Shown here piece after piece: positions 8,834 through 17,579 of a DNA stretch of 64,000 bases. The notes below the pieces were generated by a model, which worked only from the letters and a program-made list of their open reading frames with translations, was not told the DNA's origin and did not search any database. The stretch covers positions 1-64,000 of the forward strand of contig JBGSKQ010000103.1 in the NCBI GenBank assembly GCA_041741095.1. Direction: 5' to 3'. Both the position numbers and the translations under genes were made by a program. Position 1 is the first letter of the stretch; every line of letters begins with the position of its first letter. The stretch comes from UBA6168 sp041741095 (lineage in GTDB: Bacteria > Bacteroidota > Bacteroidia > Chitinophagales > Saprospiraceae).

Positions 8834-9922
8834 TCACAACAATTCCTTGCAAGATCTGTAAATATCCCCCCAATCTTTCCGCTCCTTCACCACCGTTTCC
8901 AAGTATTCTAACCAGATATTTTTGTCCTGTACGGGGTCTTTCACAATGGCCCCGGTGATGCCCGCTGCAAGGTCGTTCGCTTTCAAGGTTCCATCGCCAA
9001 AATGGACAGCCAATGCCTGCCCGCTGTGTACGACGGAAATTGCCTCCGCAGTGCTAAGGGTGGCGCTGGGCATTTTCAGTTTGGTGCGGTTGTCCTCCGT
9101 TTTGCCGCTGCGCAGTTCCCTGAAAATGGTGACGAGGCGCTGGATTTCCTTGGCCGGGGCAGAATTGGGCGGCAGTTCGAGCGATTTGCCAATTTTTTCA
9201 ACCCGTGTTTTTACAATGTTTACTTCTTCTTCCAGGCTGTTTGGCAAAGGCATAACGACTGTATTGAAGCGTCGCCTGAGCGCACTGGATAGCTCATTGA
9301 TTCCTTTGTCACGGTCGTTGGCGGTGGCGATAACATTGAAACCACGGTGTGCTTGTACTTCCATGTTCAGCTCCGGCACGGGCAGTGTTTTTTCCGATAA
9401 AATGGTGATGAGGGAATCCTGAACGTCGGCGGGTATGCGGGTGAGTTCTTCTATGCGGACAGTTTTGCCTTCTTTCATGCCTATCATTATAGGACTTGCT
9501 ACCAATGCAGCGGGCGTTGGGCCTTCGGCTAGCAGGCGGGCATAATCCCAGCCGTATCGCAGGGCTTCCTCATTCAGGCCAGCCGTGCCTTGTACCATGA
9601 GCGTAGAAACCCCTGAAATAGCTGCGGACAGGTGCTCTGATACCCAAGTTTTGGCGGTGCCGGGTATGCCGATGAGCAGCAGGGCCCGGTCTGTGGCCAA
9701 GGTGGCTACGGCAATTTCCATCAAGCGGCGGTTGCCGAAATACTTAGGTTCAATTTCAAAACCACTGTCCAATTTTCCGCCCAAAAGATAAGTGACGACC
9801 GCCCAGGGGGACAGGTTCCAATTGGTGGGGCGTGGCCTGTCGTCATTTTCGGCCAGGGCTTTTAGTTCCTCGGCGTACAATTCTTCAGCGTGTGGGCGGA
9901 GTACCTGTTCTTTATTTTTCAT
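8834..9922 (-). CDS. MoxR-type AAA+ ATPase
   Basis: A 362-residue AAA+ ATPase of the MoxR/dynein-related branch. It has Walker A GIPGTAKTW (about 85-93), a Walker B-like VRIEELTRIPADVQDSL in place of the usual hhhDE, sensor 1 in FNVIATANDRDKG, and an arginine-finger region ALRRRFNTVVMP. MoxR proteins usually act as chaperones with a von Willebrand A partner encoded next door. Here no VWA, SWIM zinc-finger or other usual partner gene is adjacent; neighbours are a MITE-like element and ftsK on the opposite strand. The partner, if any, must be encoded elsewhere. Confidence 0.85.
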   Translation of the reverse strand: MKNKEQVLRPHAEELYAEELKALAENDDRPRPTNWNLSPWAVVTYLLGGKLDSGFEIEPKYFGNRRLMEIAVATLATDRALLLIGIPGTAKTWVSEHLSAAISGVSTLMVQGTAGLNEEALRYGWDYARLLAEGPTPAALVASPIMIGMKEGKTVRIEELTRIPADVQDSLITILSEKTLPVPELNMEVQAHRGFNVIATANDRDKGINELSSALRRRFNTVVMPLPNSLEEEVNIVKTRVEKIGKSLELPPNSAPAKEIQRLVTIFRELRSGKTEDNRTKLKMPSATLSTAEAISVVHSGQALAVHFGDGTLKANDLAAGITGAIVKDPVQDKNIWLEYLETVVKERKDWGDIYRSCKELL

Positions 9923-10021
9923 AAAAATAGTTTAGGCAAAAATAGCGCAGCAAAGCCAACTTGCGGCACAGGGCATTTTCCACCATGAGCAATCTGTTTT
10001 TCCCAATCAGTTTTGAATAGC

Positions 10022-10029
10022 TACCTTTG
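10022..10029 (+). promoter_or_regulatory. Candidate -7 promoter element upstream of ftsK
   Basis: TACCTTTG matches TAnnTTTG exactly and lies 133 bp before the ftsK start codon. No good TTG is seen at the -33 position, so the call is weak. The 240-bp divergent gap holds no gene. Confidence 0.35.
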
Positions 10030-10162
10030 CCGCATTGACTGTGTGGTAAATAGATCTTTTTAAAACCCTTCGTGGCCTTCGTGGTCAACCGCAAAGGCAC
10101 ACAGAAGGCGAAAGATAAAAGCGGTTGGAGTAAGTAAAGAACCATTTCTACGGAGGGAGACC

Positions 10163-12634
10163 ATGGCAAAAAAAAGAAATCCAAACCAACTCTCATTCAA
10201 CTTGGGCAATGATGAGCGCATCCCAAAACTGGGCGGCGTTTTGCTCATGTTCCTGGCAGCATACCTTTTCATCGCATTTGCTTCCTATCTTTTTACCTGG
10301 AAAGATGATTATGACGATGTGAACAGCAAGTCGTTGGGCGAGCTGTTTAGCGAGGGTTTTCAGGCCTCAAATATGCTTGGGCGGCTGGGTGCCATCGTAT
10401 CAAATACATTTTTCTGGTGGGGATTTGGGTTGCCATCCTTTATTTTAGTTTATCTGCTGGCCATATATGGTTGGTCAAAAGTGAAAAGGGTGCCGTTGCG
10501 GGTACACCGTCCCTTGCTTAGGCAGTCATTGGTGCTGTTGGTTTTCTTTTCCATTTTCCTGGAGTTTTTGTTCGGCGATGCCACCTTTCCCTGGGGCGGT
10601 GCTTTTGGCGAAGCAGTGAGTGCCTGGATGACGAGTTTTGTTGGGGTACTCGGCATGATCGTGCTGTTCCTTTTTATCTTTATTGGCATCATCGTTTGGT
10701 TCACCAATCCCAATTTCAACGAACTGACTCCACGGAAGGCTTTGTATGAAACCAAACTTTGGTTCAGCGATATTTTTAACCGCAGATATACCCGGCGCAA
10801 GCCGCAGCCCAATGCCGGAATGCCGACTGTTGCCACCAACCGACCGGCCTCGGAAACAACGGCTCCTTTTCAACAGCGAAGGCCGGAAAAAATGGAACCC
10901 ATCACGGATGGCCAAGTGGCATTTGACCTAAATGGCGATGGTGAAAAAGAAAAACCCAGATCGCTCAAACCAGGCGACGCCGAATTTGAAATTTCAGAAC
11001 CAAAACCCGCCGAACCTGCCCCTGTCAGCGATCCGCCACTGTCGCCTGCCGCAGCGCCACAAGCTTCCTTGTTCCCGGAAATAGAGGCCGCACAGCCCAA
11101 CCAGAATTTCAGCGAACCTTATGACCCAACGCTGGAACTTTCTTCTTACGAACATCCCATCCTGGCCCTGCTCAATGACTACGACGACCAAAAAGTGGAA
11201 ACCGACCGCTCGGAGTTGGAGGCCAACAAAGATCAAATCATTGACACCCTTTTAAATTATAAAATAGAAATTGTAAAAATCCGGGCAACCATCGGCCCTA
11301 CGGTTACATTGTACGAAATCATCCCCGCTCCGGGCGTCCGTATTTCACGCATCAAAAACCTGGAAGACGATATCGCACTGAGCCTGGCCGCTTTGGGCAT
11401 CCGTATCATTGCGCCCATTCCTGGCCGTGGCACCATTGGTATCGAAGTGCCGAACAAGAACAAACAGATCGTGGCGCTGAAGGAGATGCTGATGTCCGAC
11501 AAGTTTAAGCGGTCAAAAATGGATTTGCCGATTGCTTTGGGCAAATCCATCGCCAACGAAGTGTTCGTGGTGGATTTGGCGAAAATGCCCCACTTGCTCA
11601 TAGCGGGTGCCACGGGCCAGGGTAAATCCGTGGGTATCAACGCCGTGCTGTTGAGTCTTTTGTATAAAAAACACCCCTCGCAGGTCAAGCTGGTACTCAT
11701 TGACCCAAAGAAAGTGGAGTTGTTCCCCTATGCCAAACTGGTCAACCACTTCCTGGCTGTGCTGCCGGGGCAGGAGGAACCCATCACCACCGAAACCAGC
11801 AAAGTGGTGCATACGCTCAATTCATTGACCATCGAAATGGACACCCGCTACAACCTGATGAAGAAAGCGCATGTCCGCAACATCACGGAGTACAATGAAA
11901 AGTTCGTGGCCCGCAAGCTGAACCCCAACAACGGCCACGAGTTCATGCCCTTTATCGTACTGATCATTGACGAGTTTGCCGACCTGATTATGACGGCGGG
12001 CAAAGAAATCGAACTTCCCATTGGGCGTTTGGCGCAATTGGCAAGGGCGGTGGGCATCCACTTGGTCATTGCTACGCAGCGGCCTTCGGTGAATATTATC
12101 ACCGGTGTGATCAAGGCCAACTTCCCGGCACGTATCGCCTACAAGGTGTCTGCAAAAGTGGACTCACGCACCATCCTGGATGCCAGCGGTGCCGAGCAAT
12201 TGGTAGGCCGGGGCGATATGCTGCTCTCCGTGGGCGGTGACATGGTGCGTTTGCAATGCGCCTTTGTGGATACGCCAGAGGTGGAAAAAGTCATCCAATT
12301 CATCGCCGACCAGCGGGGTTATCCAGAGCCGCACTTCCTGCCGGAGTTCCATGGCGACGAAGACGGCATGAATGAACCGGGTGCTTTTGACCCCAACGAC
12401 ATGGACGATATGATGGAAGATGCAGCCAAGTTAATCGTACAAAGTCAACACGGATCTACCTCCATGATCCAACGCCGTTTGAAGCTAGGTTATAACCGTG
12501 CAGGACGCATTATGGATCAATTAGAAGCGATAGGCGTGGTGGGGCCTGCAGAAGGATCTAAGCCTAGAGAAGTTTTAATATATGACGAGATGGAATTGGA
12601 ACGGTATTTGAATTCTTGGAAGAATAGGAAATAG
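10163..12634 (+). CDS. ftsK: DNA translocase FtsK/SpoIIIE
   Basis: An 823-residue septal DNA translocase that pumps the chromosome toward dif and couples division to dimer resolution. The N-terminal part carries four membrane helices (about 20-185). A Pro/Glu-rich linker of moderate length follows (about 210-320). The alpha/beta motor domain has Walker A GATGQGKSVG near residue 482 and Walker B FIVLIIDEFADLIM. The C-terminal winged-helix gamma domain (STSMIQRRLKLGYNRAGRIMDQLEAIGVVG) reads KOPS-type polarity sequences. The start is supported by a good GGAGGGA site 8 bp upstream. Length and order match other Bacteroidota FtsK proteins. Confidence 0.97.
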   Translation: MAKKRNPNQLSFNLGNDERIPKLGGVLLMFLAAYLFIAFASYLFTWKDDYDDVNSKSLGELFSEGFQASNMLGRLGAIVSNTFFWWGFGLPSFILVYLLAIYGWSKVKRVPLRVHRPLLRQSLVLLVFFSIFLEFLFGDATFPWGGAFGEAVSAWMTSFVGVLGMIVLFLFIFIGIIVWFTNPNFNELTPRKALYETKLWFSDIFNRRYTRRKPQPNAGMPTVATNRPASETTAPFQQRRPEKMEPITDGQVAFDLNGDGEKEKPRSLKPGDAEFEISEPKPAEPAPVSDPPLSPAAAPQASLFPEIEAAQPNQNFSEPYDPTLELSSYEHPILALLNDYDDQKVETDRSELEANKDQIIDTLLNYKIEIVKIRATIGPTVTLYEIIPAPGVRISRIKNLEDDIALSLAALGIRIIAPIPGRGTIGIEVPNKNKQIVALKEMLMSDKFKRSKMDLPIALGKSIANEVFVVDLAKMPHLLIAGATGQGKSVGINAVLLSLLYKKHPSQVKLVLIDPKKVELFPYAKLVNHFLAVLPGQEEPITTETSKVVHTLNSLTIEMDTRYNLMKKAHVRNITEYNEKFVARKLNPNNGHEFMPFIVLIIDEFADLIMTAGKEIELPIGRLAQLARAVGIHLVIATQRPSVNIITGVIKANFPARIAYKVSAKVDSRTILDASGAEQLVGRGDMLLSVGGDMVRLQCAFVDTPEVEKVIQFIADQRGYPEPHFLPEFHGDEDGMNEPGAFDPNDMDDMMEDAAKLIVQSQHGSTSMIQRRLKLGYNRAGRIMDQLEAIGVVGPAEGSKPREVLIYDEMELERYLNSWKNRK

Positions 12635-12674
12635 GAGGCAAATCCTTGAACGTGTAAGATTCGTCAAGGAAATA

Positions 12675-13457
12675 TTAAGCCCGGAGGACAATGGTTCTTC
12701 GGGCTTTTTCTATTTCAAAAAAATCATATTTCACCTCCATCAAGAACAGCCCCTGCGGCGGTACGCTCCAGCTTTTTTTCAAAATAATTTGCCTGTCCAA
12801 AGCCTCGCTTACATCATCCAGGGTGATTTTTCCCAAACCTACATTTAGGCACATGCCCACTATCAACCGTACCATGCCACGCAAAAAGCGGTCGGCGCTG
12901 ATGTAGTAGGTCATACGGTGGTGATCTTTGTCAATGAGCCATTCGGAACGGCTGATTTGGCACTTCATCGTTTTGGCGTCGGCGTGGGTTTTGCAAAAAG
13001 GAAAAAAATCGTGGTAAGAAAGTATCAAGGTGGCAGCTTGGTGGAGTTTTTCTATATCCAATTTTTCAAAAAAAGGAAAATGCCAGGCCGTGTGCGTCTC
13101 GAATGGATTTTTTTCAAAAACTAGGTGGTACTCATAACTGCGCCGGACGGCGTCGAAGCGGGCATGGGCATCCGCTTTTACCTCAAAAATGCGGTGGATG
13201 GAAATATCGGCTGACAGCAGTTTGTTCACCCTTTTTACAAATGACTGCGGGAATTTCCCTTCAAAATCAAAGTGCATGAAATACTGGCTGGCGTGTACGC
13301 CCGTGTCCGTCCTGCCGCAGCCGACCACCTCGATGTCAGCGCCCAGGACGGTGGAAAATTCCCGCTCAATCTCTTCCTGCACAGAGGGGGCGTTGGGCTG
13401 CTTTTGCCAGCCGTGGTAGCGGGTGCCGTTGTAGGCGAGTTCTGCAAAATAGCGCAT
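12675..13457 (-). CDS. truA: tRNA pseudouridine(38-40) synthase TruA
   Basis: A 260-residue TruA that isomerises uridines 38-40 in the anticodon arm of many tRNAs. The catalytic Asp is Asp51 in GCGRTDTGVHASQ. The N-terminal YNGTRYHGWQKQ and the C-terminal FLRGMVRLIVG motif are also diagnostic. The start was placed at 13457 (MRYFAELAYNG); an upstream ATG at 13484 would add nine residues not seen in the family. It follows clpX on the same strand, but a strong hairpin between them suggests separate transcripts. Its 3' end overlaps the ftsK terminator. Confidence 0.95.
   Translation of the reverse strand: MRYFAELAYNGTRYHGWQKQPNAPSVQEEIEREFSTVLGADIEVVGCGRTDTGVHASQYFMHFDFEGKFPQSFVKRVNKLLSADISIHRIFEVKADAHARFDAVRRSYEYHLVFEKNPFETHTAWHFPFFEKLDIEKLHQAATLILSYHDFFPFCKTHADAKTMKCQISRSEWLIDKDHHRMTYYISADRFLRGMVRLIVGMCLNVGLGKITLDDVSEALDRQIILKKSWSVPPQGLFLMEVKYDFFEIEKARRTIVLRA
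12676..12712 (+). terminator. Intrinsic terminator after ftsK, overlapping the 3' end of truA
   Basis: AAGCCCG at 12677-12683 pairs with CGGGCTT further on and is followed by a T-rich run (TTTTTC). It terminates the plus-strand ftsK transcript while forming the last codons of truA on the other strand. Confidence 0.7.
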
Positions 13458-13482
13458 GGCGAAAGGTAGTTTTTCCCAAAAC

Positions 13483-13520
13483 AAAAAAGCACCTGAAAAC
13501 TGAATCGCAGGTGCTTTTTT
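13483..13520 (-). terminator. Bidirectional terminator between clpX and truA
   Basis: AAGCACCTG and CAGGTGCTT form a 9-bp stem with a 12-base loop, flanked by A and T runs on either side. It lies 31 bp beyond the clpX stop and upstream of truA. Confidence 0.85.
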
Positions 13521-13550
13521 CCTTAAAATTTATGTCAATGGCAGTGCAGA

Positions 13551-14807
13551 TTATGCTGCTTTCAACATGCTGTATTTCGACCGTTCAAAACGCTCAACGG
13601 CATAATCTTCCGTGACGGTGAATTCTTTGATGTGCCGTTGTGATGGCAGTTCAAACATAGCATCGGACATAATCGCTTCGCAAATAGAGCGCAAGCCCCT
13701 GGCACCCAGTTTGAATTCCAGCGCCTGTTTTGCAATGTAATTAATGGCTTCCAGCGTGAAGGACAATTTTATGCCTTCCAGCGCAAAGAGTTTCGTGTAT
13801 TGCTTCAGCAGGGCATTCCTCGGTTCGGTGAGGATGCGGCGCAGGGTGTCAAAATCCAACGGCTCCAGGTAAGTGGCCACTGGCAAGCGGCCTACCAATT
13901 CCGGTATCAGGCCAAATCGTTTTAGGTCTTGGTGGTTGACGTATTTGATGAGGTTGTCACGGTCAATGGCCTGCCTTTCCTCTGCCTTGAAGCCGATGAC
14001 ATGGGTGTTCATGCGGCGGGCGATGTGCTTTTCGATGCCATCGAAGGCACCGCCGCAGATGAAGAGGATGTTATGGGTATTGACCTTTACGAGTTTTTGT
14101 TCGGGGTGCTTGCGGCCACCCTGTGGCGGCACGTTCACATCGGTGCCTTCCAGCATTTTCAACATGCCCTGCTGCACGCCTTCGCCGGAAACGTCACGGG
14201 TGATGGAGGGATTGTCGCTTTTGCGGGCGATTTTGTCAATTTCGTCAATATAGACGATGCCTTTTTCGGCGGCGGCCACGTTGAAGTCGCAGACCTGCAA
14301 GAGGCGGGAGAGGATGCTCTCCACGTCTTCGCCCACATAACCTGCTTCAGTGAAAACGGTGGCATCCACAATGGCGAATGGCACGTTCAGGAATTTGGCG
14401 ATGGTTTTGGCCATAAGCGTTTTGCCCGTTCCTGTTTCACCTACGAAAAGCACGTTTGATTTTTCAATTTCAATATCGTCCTGGTGGTGCTGCCGGAGCC
14501 GTTTGTAGTGGTTGTAAACAGCTACGGAGAGGGTTTTTTTTGCATCTTCCTGCCCTATCACGTATTGATCCAGGTGATCTTTTATTTCTTTTGGCGTGAT
14601 GCTATCTGGCAAGACCAAATCAGATGGCGGTGGCGGTGGGGTATTCGGTTTTTTATTGTTGCCGTACAGTTCTTCTTCAATAATATCTACCGCCTGTTCC
14701 ACACATACTTCACAGATATGGCCTTCGATCCCGGCAATCAGGATGAGTGCTTCGGATTTGTCTTTTCCGCAAAAGGAACACCGGTAGTTTTGTTTACTTC
14801 TCCGCAT
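13551..14807 (-). CDS. clpX: ATP-dependent Clp protease ATPase subunit ClpX
   Basis: A 418-residue hexameric unfoldase that feeds substrates to ClpP. The N-terminal zinc-binding domain has ligands Cys10, Cys13, Cys32 and Cys35 (CSFC...CEVC). The AAA+ domain carries Walker A GETGTGKTLMAKT, Walker B VYIDEIDKIARK, and the pore and IGF-loop regions, including ARRMNTHVIGFKAEERQ. The C-terminal small domain has the arginine-bearing GARGLRSICEAIM. Length is normal. It is the last gene of tig-clpP-clpX and is separated from clpP by 72 bp. Confidence 0.98.
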   Translation of the reverse strand: MRRSKQNYRCSFCGKDKSEALILIAGIEGHICEVCVEQAVDIIEEELYGNNKKPNTPPPPPSDLVLPDSITPKEIKDHLDQYVIGQEDAKKTLSVAVYNHYKRLRQHHQDDIEIEKSNVLFVGETGTGKTLMAKTIAKFLNVPFAIVDATVFTEAGYVGEDVESILSRLLQVCDFNVAAAEKGIVYIDEIDKIARKSDNPSITRDVSGEGVQQGMLKMLEGTDVNVPPQGGRKHPEQKLVKVNTHNILFICGGAFDGIEKHIARRMNTHVIGFKAEERQAIDRDNLIKYVNHQDLKRFGLIPELVGRLPVATYLEPLDFDTLRRILTEPRNALLKQYTKLFALEGIKLSFTLEAINYIAKQALEFKLGARGLRSICEAIMSDAMFELPSQRHIKEFTVTEDYAVERFERSKYSMLKAA

Positions 14808-14879
14808 CTTGTTTGGTCTAACTGGAAAAACAAAAGTTCAAGGTACACCTAATACCCTGAACTTTTGAGTTCTGAAAAA

Positions 14880-15587
14880 TTACTTGTCGGCTTTCTTCAG
14901 GTTTGGCCGCTCTAATACTTCATCCACCAAGCCGTAATCTTTGGCTTCTTTGGCCGTCATCCAGTTGTCACGGTCGCAGTCTTTTTCGATTTTCTCGTAA
15001 TCCTGGTTGGCATGGGTCGCCAATATTTCGTACAAATCTTTTTGCATTGCCTTGATGAGTCGGTAGGAAATTTCCATGTCCGCTACTTGTCCTTGCATTC
15101 CCCCCAGTGGCTGGTGTATCATCACCCTGGCGTGCTGAAGGCAAGTGCGCTTGTTTTTGGTACCGGCTGCGAGCAGCACAGCGCCCATCGAGGCAGCTAT
15201 TCCCGTACAAATGGTTCCCACATCGGGTGAAATGTATTGCATCGTATCATAAATGCCCAAACCGGAAGTGACAGAGCCGCCGGGGCTGTTGACGTACATC
15301 TGCACGTCGCGCTTGTTGTCGGTAGAATCGAGGAAAAGCATTTGTGCCTGTACCACATTGGCCACATAGTCGTTGATGGGCACACCCAAAAAGATGATCC
15401 TGTCCATCATCAGGCGGGAAAAAACGTCCAGGCCCACAATATTCATTGGCCTTTCCTCAATGACGTTGGGGGTGAAGGCGTGGATATTGGGGTAGGCGTG
15501 GGTGGTTTCGGCGTATTTTTCCAAGTGCATGGTACTCATGCCCAGGTGCTTGGTAGCGTATTTTACGAATTCGTCTTTATGAAACAT
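14880..15587 (-). CDS. clpP: ATP-dependent Clp protease proteolytic subunit ClpP
   Basis: A 235-residue serine peptidase that assembles as a double heptamer under ClpX. The catalytic triad is Ser133 (GIAASMGAVLL), His158 (ARVMIHQPLGG) and Asp207 (CDRDNWMTAKEA). About 40 residues precede the conserved core (VIEERPMNIVGLDVFSRL). This is longer than in E. coli and suggests either a longer propeptide or a start at Met17 or Met20. It lies between tig and clpX on the same strand, the usual arrangement. Confidence 0.97.
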   Translation of the reverse strand: MFHKDEFVKYATKHLGMSTMHLEKYAETTHAYPNIHAFTPNVIEERPMNIVGLDVFSRLMMDRIIFLGVPINDYVANVVQAQMLFLDSTDNKRDVQMYVNSPGGSVTSGLGIYDTMQYISPDVGTICTGIAASMGAVLLAAGTKNKRTCLQHARVMIHQPLGGMQGQVADMEISYRLIKAMQKDLYEILATHANQDYEKIEKDCDRDNWMTAKEAKDYGLVDEVLERPNLKKADK

Positions 15588-15677
15588 ACGTTTAGGTGGT
15601 TTGAATTTTAATTTTGGTAAATTGAGTAGAAACGTATTAACAACACCTGTCTTCTAATGATGTTGAATAAACGTTGT

Positions 15678-17111
15678 TTATTCTTCTTCCTCTGCTGCTA
15701 AGGCAGGCTGGGTCTTGGCACGGGCAGCTTCGATTTCTTCTTCCATCGCCTTCATTTTTTCTTCAATTTCCTCCTCGGTGACTTTCACTTCGTTCAGTTT
15801 GATAGTGTCTTTCAGTTTGTAAAACAGCTTGTTCGACAAAACTTCAGACGCAAAGCTGTTCACCTGATCGGGATCCTGCATAATGCGGTCTATTACGCTT
15901 TTCATCATTTCAGGGTTGGCGTAGCCACCAAAGTAGCCAGCAACCCGTGCCTTGGCCAATTCCTCTATTTCTGCTTGTTCCAATTTAAAATCGTATTCCC
16001 TGAACAGTTTGTTTTTGATCAAACTCCAGCGCATGTCGTCGGCATATTCGTCGTAATTGTTGAGGATATTGTCAGCCTCTTTTTCACGGGTTTCTTTTAG
16101 CCAGCGCTTGATAAAATCGTCGGGCAAGGGCATGTCCGACCTGTTCATCTCCACCAATTTTTTTCTGATGTCCCTATAGAGCAGGCTGTCGGCACTGCCG
16201 GCGAACTGACTGCTTTGGTTGATGCGTATCCTTTCACGGGCTTCTTCCTCGCTATTGATTTCACCTTCGCCAAAGACCTTGTCGAAAAAGTCCTGATCCA
16301 GTTCTGCTGGCTGGAGACGGCCCACGTTTTCAATGGTAGCTTCATATTCTTCCCCTGTTTCGGCACCTTCTTTCAGGTCGGCCTCAGTGAAGTTGAGCAG
16401 GTATTTTTTTACATAATCGGGCTGGGCATTTTTCTCCAGTTGATAAATGTTGAAACGCACTTTGTCGCCTTTCTTTTTGCCCAATAGTTCCTTTTTCACG
16501 TCCTCGTCGGCTATCCTTTCCACGAGGATGCTGAAAGTAGTTTTCCAACCGTCCTCTTTCAGGTTTTCGCCGTCCAGTTCGCTGGCATTGAAGGTGATGA
16601 GGTCTTCTTCCTGTACATTGTCCTCAGCGTCAATCCGTTCGCCCCGGCGCTTGCGCAGGAAGTTGAGGCGCTCCTCCACTTTTTCTTCTGGCACTTCTAC
16701 TTTATAGTAATCGTACGCTGCGTAGCCTTCAATGCCTTTTATTTCAAAATTTGAAACCATGCCGATGTCGAAGCTGAACTCGTAGTCTTCCATATCTTCC
16801 ACATCAAAATTGATGGTGGAGTGGTCTTTAGTCGGAAGGGGCTGCCCAACGTAGTTGATAGTTTCGTCGGACATGACCGTTGTGAGCTCTTCTTGCAGCA
16901 TCTTGGTGACGATGTCGCTCAAAAGGCCCTTGCCGTACATTTTTTTGATGAAACTATCTGGCGTCTTTCCTTTGCGGAAACCTTTGAAGGAGCCTTTGTG
17001 CCTAATGTTCTTCAGTTCTTCTTTGAACTTTGGTTGATAGTCTCCTTTTTCGATGGTCACCGTCACCACGGCGTTGAGCTTGTCAATGTCTTCTTTAACG
17101 ACTTTGGGCAT
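15678..17111 (-). CDS. tig: Trigger factor, ribosome-associated chaperone
   Basis: A 477-residue trigger factor. The N-terminal ribosome-binding domain has the signature SFKGFRKGKTP near residue 40, the Bacteroidota version of GFRxGKxP. The PPIase-like middle domain (about 165-260) is divergent, and the long C-terminal helical arms form the chaperone cradle. The C-terminus is highly acidic and Glu/Lys-rich (EEEIEEKMKAMEEEIEAA). It lies upstream of clpP and clpX, a grouping conserved across bacteria that links folding at the ribosome to proteolysis. The 3' gap to clpP is 90 bp. Confidence 0.93.
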   Translation of the reverse strand: MPKVVKEDIDKLNAVVTVTIEKGDYQPKFKEELKNIRHKGSFKGFRKGKTPDSFIKKMYGKGLLSDIVTKMLQEELTTVMSDETINYVGQPLPTKDHSTINFDVEDMEDYEFSFDIGMVSNFEIKGIEGYAAYDYYKVEVPEEKVEERLNFLRKRRGERIDAEDNVQEEDLITFNASELDGENLKEDGWKTTFSILVERIADEDVKKELLGKKKGDKVRFNIYQLEKNAQPDYVKKYLLNFTEADLKEGAETGEEYEATIENVGRLQPAELDQDFFDKVFGEGEINSEEEARERIRINQSSQFAGSADSLLYRDIRKKLVEMNRSDMPLPDDFIKRWLKETREKEADNILNNYDEYADDMRWSLIKNKLFREYDFKLEQAEIEELAKARVAGYFGGYANPEMMKSVIDRIMQDPDQVNSFASEVLSNKLFYKLKDTIKLNEVKVTEEEIEEKMKAMEEEIEAARAKTQPALAAEEEE

Positions 17112-17147
17112 GGTTGTTTTCGCTTTTTATGAAATGGAAAGGAAGAA

Positions 17148-17250
17148 GGGAGGAAAGGGTTTATGGTTGGTGGTTCCGGGTTTATGGTTTAAGGCACTAC
17201 GCCGCAAACCATAATCCCCAAACCATAAACTATAAACCCCAAACCATCAG
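17148..17250. repeat. TTTATGGTT/AAACCAT microrepeat hairpin
   Basis: Between tig and the tRNA-Leu lie several copies of TTTATGGTT on the left and AACCATAAAC on the right, so the region can fold into a long imperfect hairpin. It contains no gene. It resembles in design, but not in sequence, the other microrepeat gaps of this window. Confidence 0.7.
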
Positions 17251-17252
17251 TG

Positions 17253-17334
17253 TGCGGGTGGAGGGACTCGAACCCCCATGCCTCGCGGCACTAGATCCTA
17301 AGTCTAGCGCGTCTACCAGTTTCGCCACACCCGC
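17253..17334 (-). tRNA. tRNA-Leu (anticodon TAG)
   Basis: An 82-nt type II tRNA on the minus strand. The acceptor GCGGGTG pairs with CACCCGC. The D-arm is GGCGAAACTGGTAGAC, the anticodon arm CTAGA-CTTAGGA-TCTAG gives anticodon TAG, a variable arm TGCCGCGAGGCA is present, and the T-loop GTTCGAGTC is standard. CCA is not encoded. Confidence 0.96.
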
Positions 17335-17518
17335 AAATGGTTGATTATCAAAGAATAATCTCGCCCTCCGGCAAAAGAGGGGCAAAGATAAACAGCTTTT
17401 GCATAAATTGAGTTTATGCCCAAATCAAAAAATGCTTTGCGTTGTTTATGATAACCGCACTATGCTGCGCCCGCATGCCGCATTTCACCTGACTTGCGTT
17501 ATTGAATAATAAATGTAT

Positions 17519-17526
17519 TAGTTTTG
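17519..17526 (+). promoter_or_regulatory. Candidate -7 promoter element for the rel/spoT gene
   Basis: TAGTTTTG matches TAnnTTTG exactly, 54 bp before the start codon, with a TTG about 22 bp upstream. It is the best promoter candidate in the gap after the tRNA-Leu. Confidence 0.45.
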
Positions 17527-17579
17527 TATTGGTGGGATTTGAAAATTCCCACGAACCAGCATATTGCATTTGAACCATT

